Assembly (NCBI GenBank): GCA_964352775.1
Contig: CAYGTK010000160.1
Location: 1 to 9,812, forward strand
DNA length: 9,812 nucleotides
From: CAYGTK01 sp964352775
Lineage (GTDB): Bacteria; Bacteroidota; Bacteroidia; Chitinophagales; CAIOSU01
Reading direction: 5' to 3'
Shown: positions 7,135 to 9,812 of the stretch, piece by piece
Layout of the letters: each line of letters starts with the position of its first letter
How positions within the stretch are numbered: position 1 is the first letter of the stretch
Translations under genes and position numbers: made by a program
The notes under the pieces: generated by a model
The model's input: only the letters and a program-made list of their open reading frames with translations
Databases searched by the model: none
What the model was told of the DNA's origin: nothing

Positions 7135-9285
7135 TTAAACTATCTTTTTTCGCTTCAGGCGTAGGGAATTACCTACAACCACTATATCAGAAAAGGCCAT
7201 GAAAAGTGCAGCGAACATAGGGTTCAATAAACCAAATGCTGCAATGGGAACGGCTACGATATTGTAAGAGAATGCCCAGAAAAGATTCTGTTTGATTGTG
7301 GTCAACGTACTTTTAGCAATACCGAATGCTTGTATCAAATTACTGAGTTTACCATCTAATAATATTACCTGAGAGCTATCAATGGCTACCTGTGAGGCTT
7401 CACTTAGTGATATGCCTATGGTAGCCTTTGCTAAAGCTGGGGCGTCGTTTATTCCATCACCTACCATGGCGGTTGGCATTTCGCGGTCTAGCTTCCTAAT
7501 GATGTCTAGCTTTTCTTCAGGGCGTTTCTCGGCATAAAATTTCTCAATTCCTAATTCATGACACACCGCTGCACATTTGTGATACCTATCGCCACTAAGC
7601 ATAATGGGCATTATGCCTTTCTCTTTCAGGTGGTCAATGGTTTCTTTAGCATCGGGTTTTATTTCATCGGTGATGTCTATCTTGGCTACCATCTCTCCAT
7701 CGCGAAACAGGAATAAGTCATGCTTATGGTCGAGGGTGAAGTTTCTTGCTAATTGAAAAGAGCCCAACTCATAGTGGCGACCTTCTACATCGTAGCCTTC
7801 CATGCCTAGACCACGCTTCTCTTTTATCTTGGTTAGCTCAGCTGGTCTTATTTTGCCAATGGCCTTAACCATAGAAGTGGCAATAGGGTGCGATGAATGC
7901 ATTTCTAAGGCCATCAATAATTTCTTCACCTCTAGCGAAGTAATATCAGGGCCTACCAACTCTATGTTATCAATAATGAATTTACCAGTTGTGAGCGTTC
8001 CTGTTTTATCAAAAACTATCTGCTTTATGGTGTTTAGTTCTTCAATGGTCTTTCCACCTTTTATTAATATACCTTGCTTGGTGACTCTACCAATGCCTAC
8101 CATAACGGCAGTTGGTGTGGCTAGCCCCATAGCGCAAGGGCAAGCTATGGCCAATACGGCAATACTGTTCAATACTGCATTAGACAATGGAATGCCCACT
8201 ACAAAATACGACACGATGAATACCACCGCTGTTATGCCCAATATCAGAGGGACGAATATGGCGCTGATCTTATCGGCAAGTAATTGTATTTCTGGTTTAT
8301 CTTGTTGGGCACGGGTCACCAAGTCTATTACCTTGGCTAGGTAGGCTTTCTTACCTGCAGCTTTCACCCTGACTTTAATACTTCCATTTTCCAGTATAGT
8401 ACCACCAATAACTTCTGATCCTTCTTCCTTTTCAGTAGGCATACTTTCACCAGTTATCATGGCTTCGTTGGCACTACCTGTTCCCCATATCACCTTACCA
8501 TCGGCGGGTATGGCATCTCCACTATTTACTAGTACCACATCGCCTAGCAATAGGTCTTTAGTGGCTACTTCTTGTGTACTTTCCGCTTCCCCTTCTTTAT
8601 AAACGACAAGCTTAGCCGTGTTGGGCTGAATTTTGCTCAACTCCCGTAAGGCGGTGGTAGTGTTCTTTACACTTCTATGTTCTAGAATGTTCCCTAACAG
8701 TACTAGCGTAATAATAGTAGCCGCAGTTTCGTAAAAAAGGAAATCAGGACCAAGTTGCGCGAACGTACCAACAAGACTGTAAATGAAAGCTGCTGTACTA
8801 CCTATTAGTATCAGCACATCCATATTGGTAGTGCCCATGCGCAATGCACCAAGCGAGCTTTTGCCAAACTGGTGCAAGCCTATTAGGTATACGGGTAGGC
8901 AAAGTGCCAATTGCACATAAGGTTCGTGCAGAAACCCCTGTGGTAAGAACATGCTCACTAATAAAGGAATGGTTAACAGAGCACTTATGTAGAACTTACG
9001 TTCCAAGGTAAACTTAAAACCCTTTTTCTTGCCTTCTACTACATCTTCATTAGCATCGCTAACGTCGTACCCTAAGGAGCTAATTCCTTCTTTTACTTTC
9101 TCAATTTTATCAGGCTCAGTAGTAGTAAATAGTACTTCATCTGTCGTGTAGCTAACCAATATATCATTCACGCCTTCGCGCTCTAATACTTTAGTCACGC
9201 TCTCAGCGCAGTTAGTACATGTCATACCTTCTACATTCAGTTTTATACCGTGCTTTTCCGTTAAGGCTTCCTTTACATCTTCCAT
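7135..9285 (-). CDS. copA: Cu(I)-type heavy-metal P1B ATPase
   Basis: This inner-membrane pump expels Cu(I) at the cost of ATP. From the ATG at 9285 the product has 716 residues (a TTG at 9354 would give 739). One N-terminal HMA domain carries GMTCTNC (Cys23, Cys26). Eight membrane segments lie at about 98-114, 123-140, 155-178, 182-201, 343-363, 370-391, 664-687 and 688-708. Catalytic motifs are complete: TGES (278-281), the transport-site CPC (C382, C384), the phosphorylation loop DKTGT (D426), SSHP (His466) and GDGINDAP (609-616). Tyr674-Asn675 in segment 7 fits Cu(I) pumps. In segment 8 the usual M-x-x-S-S reads M-A-F-S-D (M696-D700), so one expected ligand position is Asp. The ATG is chosen because an exact TAnnTTTG -7 box lies inside the stretch the TTG start would translate. 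It is divergent from a His-rich lipoprotein and followed by a glycosyltransferase. Confidence 0.93.
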   Translation of the reverse strand: MEDVKEALTEKHGIKLNVEGMTCTNCAESVTKVLEREGVNDILVSYTTDEVLFTTTEPDKIEKVKEGISSLGYDVSDANEDVVEGKKKGFKFTLERKFYISALLTIPLLVSMFLPQGFLHEPYVQLALCLPVYLIGLHQFGKSSLGALRMGTTNMDVLILIGSTAAFIYSLVGTFAQLGPDFLFYETAATIITLVLLGNILEHRSVKNTTTALRELSKIQPNTAKLVVYKEGEAESTQEVATKDLLLGDVVLVNSGDAIPADGKVIWGTGSANEAMITGESMPTEKEEGSEVIGGTILENGSIKVRVKAAGKKAYLAKVIDLVTRAQQDKPEIQLLADKISAIFVPLILGITAVVFIVSYFVVGIPLSNAVLNSIAVLAIACPCAMGLATPTAVMVGIGRVTKQGILIKGGKTIEELNTIKQIVFDKTGTLTTGKFIIDNIELVGPDITSLEVKKLLMALEMHSSHPIATSMVKAIGKIRPAELTKIKEKRGLGMEGYDVEGRHYELGSFQLARNFTLDHKHDLFLFRDGEMVAKIDITDEIKPDAKETIDHLKEKGIMPIMLSGDRYHKCAAVCHELGIEKFYAEKRPEEKLDIIRKLDREMPTAMVGDGINDAPALAKATIGISLSEASQVAIDSSQVILLDGKLSNLIQAFGIAKSTLTTIKQNLFWAFSYNIVAVPIAAFGLLNPMFAALFMAFSDIVVVGNSLRLKRKKIV

Positions 9286-9338
9286 TTTGTCCAACCTATC
9301 TTTCTTATCTTTAGCCAATACTGATAAAGTACCATTTT

Positions 9339-9346
9339 CAAAGTTA
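9339..9346 (-). promoter_or_regulatory. Candidate -7 box for copA, overlapped by an 8-bp palindrome
   Basis: On the minus strand TAACTTTG matches the Bacteroidota -7 consensus TAnnTTTG exactly and would start transcription about 45 bp before the ATG at 9285. No good TTTG is present at the expected -33 spacing, so the promoter may be weak or activator-dependent. The 8-bp palindrome AGTTAACT (9342-9349) overlaps the box and is a possible operator half or chance. Confidence 0.4.
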
Positions 9347-9366
9347 ACTAACAATATTCACTACAG

Positions 9367-9812
9367 ATGAGAACACTAGCATTAGCACTTTTAGTTTCCT
9401 TCACTTACTTATTAGTTTCTTGTGGCGGTCATAGTCACGAAGGTGAGGGCGGACAAGATCACGAACAGGAACACCATGATGATGAGCACGAAGGACACGA
9501 CCATGACCACGATCATGATCACGACCACGGACATCATGATGGACATGATCACGGCGATCACGATGAATTAGAGCCCTATAGCCAAACAGTTGGCGATATT
9601 ACCTTAACTGGCCTAACGGAGTCTATAGATTACCCTATAGCTAGTTTGGAACTTACTGGAATGCAAAATAGCGAAGATGGTATGACCACTTTCAATTTTG
9701 AAACAGGTGGATTTGGCTTGGGCCAACAAACGGAAGATGCGGAAACTAAAGGAATGGCAAATTCTGGAAAAGGTCAGCACATCCACTTTATTGATAACAA
9801 CGGACCATACAG
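9367..9812 (+). CDS. His/Asp-rich lipoprotein, N-terminal part (putative metal-binding)
   Basis: The gene starts at ATG 9367 and runs off the right edge (148 complete codons, no stop). The frame is closed by TAA at 9349-9351, and the ATG is immediately followed by a lipoprotein signal peptide: hydrophobic 4-17 and lipobox LVSC, Cys19. Residues 22-66 are extremely His-rich: 17 His in 45 residues, mixed with Asp, Glu and Gly, including an uninterrupted His-Asp alternation at 44-54. Such tracts bind Zn, Cu or Ni. After it comes a beta-type domain (DITLTGLTESIDYP, SLELTGMQN) and then GKGQHIHFIDNNGPY (134-148), whose His-x-His could be a second, structured metal site. I do not recognise the family with confidence. 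It lies back to back with the copper ATPase, which suggests a periplasmic or outer-membrane metal chaperone, buffer or sensor; the metal is not determined by the sequence. Confidence 0.85.
   Translation, partial: MRTLALALLVSFTYLLVSCGGHSHEGEGGQDHEQEHHDDEHEGHDHDHDHDHDHGHHDGHDHGDHDELEPYSQTVGDITLTGLTESIDYPIASLELTGMQNSEDGMTTFNFETGGFGLGQQTEDAETKGMANSGKGQHIHFIDNNGPY
9496..9528 (+). repeat. His-Asp codon repeat tract
   Basis: Eleven codons alternate strictly CAY-GAY (His44 to His54), giving an imperfect 6-bp period within the larger His-rich segment (about 9430-9564). Synonymous third positions vary between C and T, so the tract is not a fresh perfect microsatellite, but it remains a plausible site of length variation by slippage or recombination. 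Confidence 0.7.

Noticed and set aside
7802..8344. 180-codon plus-strand open frame inside copA
   Set aside because: It lies wholly antisense to well-conserved ATPase sequence, including the CPC and DKTGT motifs, and has no recognisable domain; it is a frame shadow.
9306..9313. TATCTTTA on the plus strand as a -7 box for the His-rich lipoprotein
   Set aside because: The last base is off consensus and there is no TTTG at the right distance; AT-rich DNA yields such matches by chance.

Overview
The window looks like chromosomal DNA from a member of the Bacteroidota, probably a Cytophagales-type marine or environmental bacterium (the lineage below phylum is inference). The evidence is a type IX secretion (T9SS) C-terminal sorting domain at the left edge, a TPR/beta-propeller/OmpA protein of the PorE architecture, several short lipoprotein signal peptides, moderately AT-rich DNA, weak or absent Shine-Dalgarno sequences, and two promoter-like sites fitting the Bacteroidota TTTG / TAnnTTTG consensus. 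Coding density is very high: there is no gene-free stretch over 100 bases. I see no tRNA, rRNA, CRISPR array, insertion sequence or phage gene.

Layout. The left edge (to 968, plus strand) is the 3' end of a large secreted protein with a T9SS sorting signal, closed by a hairpin terminator. Facing it is a long run of minus-strand genes, given here in transcription order (right to left). First come a copper-type P1B ATPase (copA) and, 10 bp on, a family 4 glycosyltransferase. After 63 bp containing a nested inverted repeat follows a 633-residue periplasmic/outer-membrane protein with TPR, five propeller repeats, a CRD-like domain and an OmpA peptidoglycan-binding domain. After a promoter-like site comes a three-gene exported cluster: a parallel beta-helix lipoprotein, a dihaem c-type cytochrome lipoprotein 9 bp later, and a small lipoprotein 2 bp later that appears broken by a single frameshift. 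At the right edge, divergent from copA, a lipoprotein with a remarkable His/Asp-rich N-terminal tract begins and runs out of the window.

Two functional themes stand out. The right end is a metal-handling locus: the Cu(I) exporter and the His-rich exported lipoprotein share a divergent control region of about 80 bp once the ATPase start is placed at its first ATG. The middle-left cluster contains the beta-helix/dihaem cytochrome pair, which corresponds to two protein families known to co-occur but without an assigned function (TIGR03805 and TIGR03806, from memory). The third, tightly coupled lipoprotein may be an accessory to that pair. This three-gene exported redox cluster is the best candidate for an undescribed system here.
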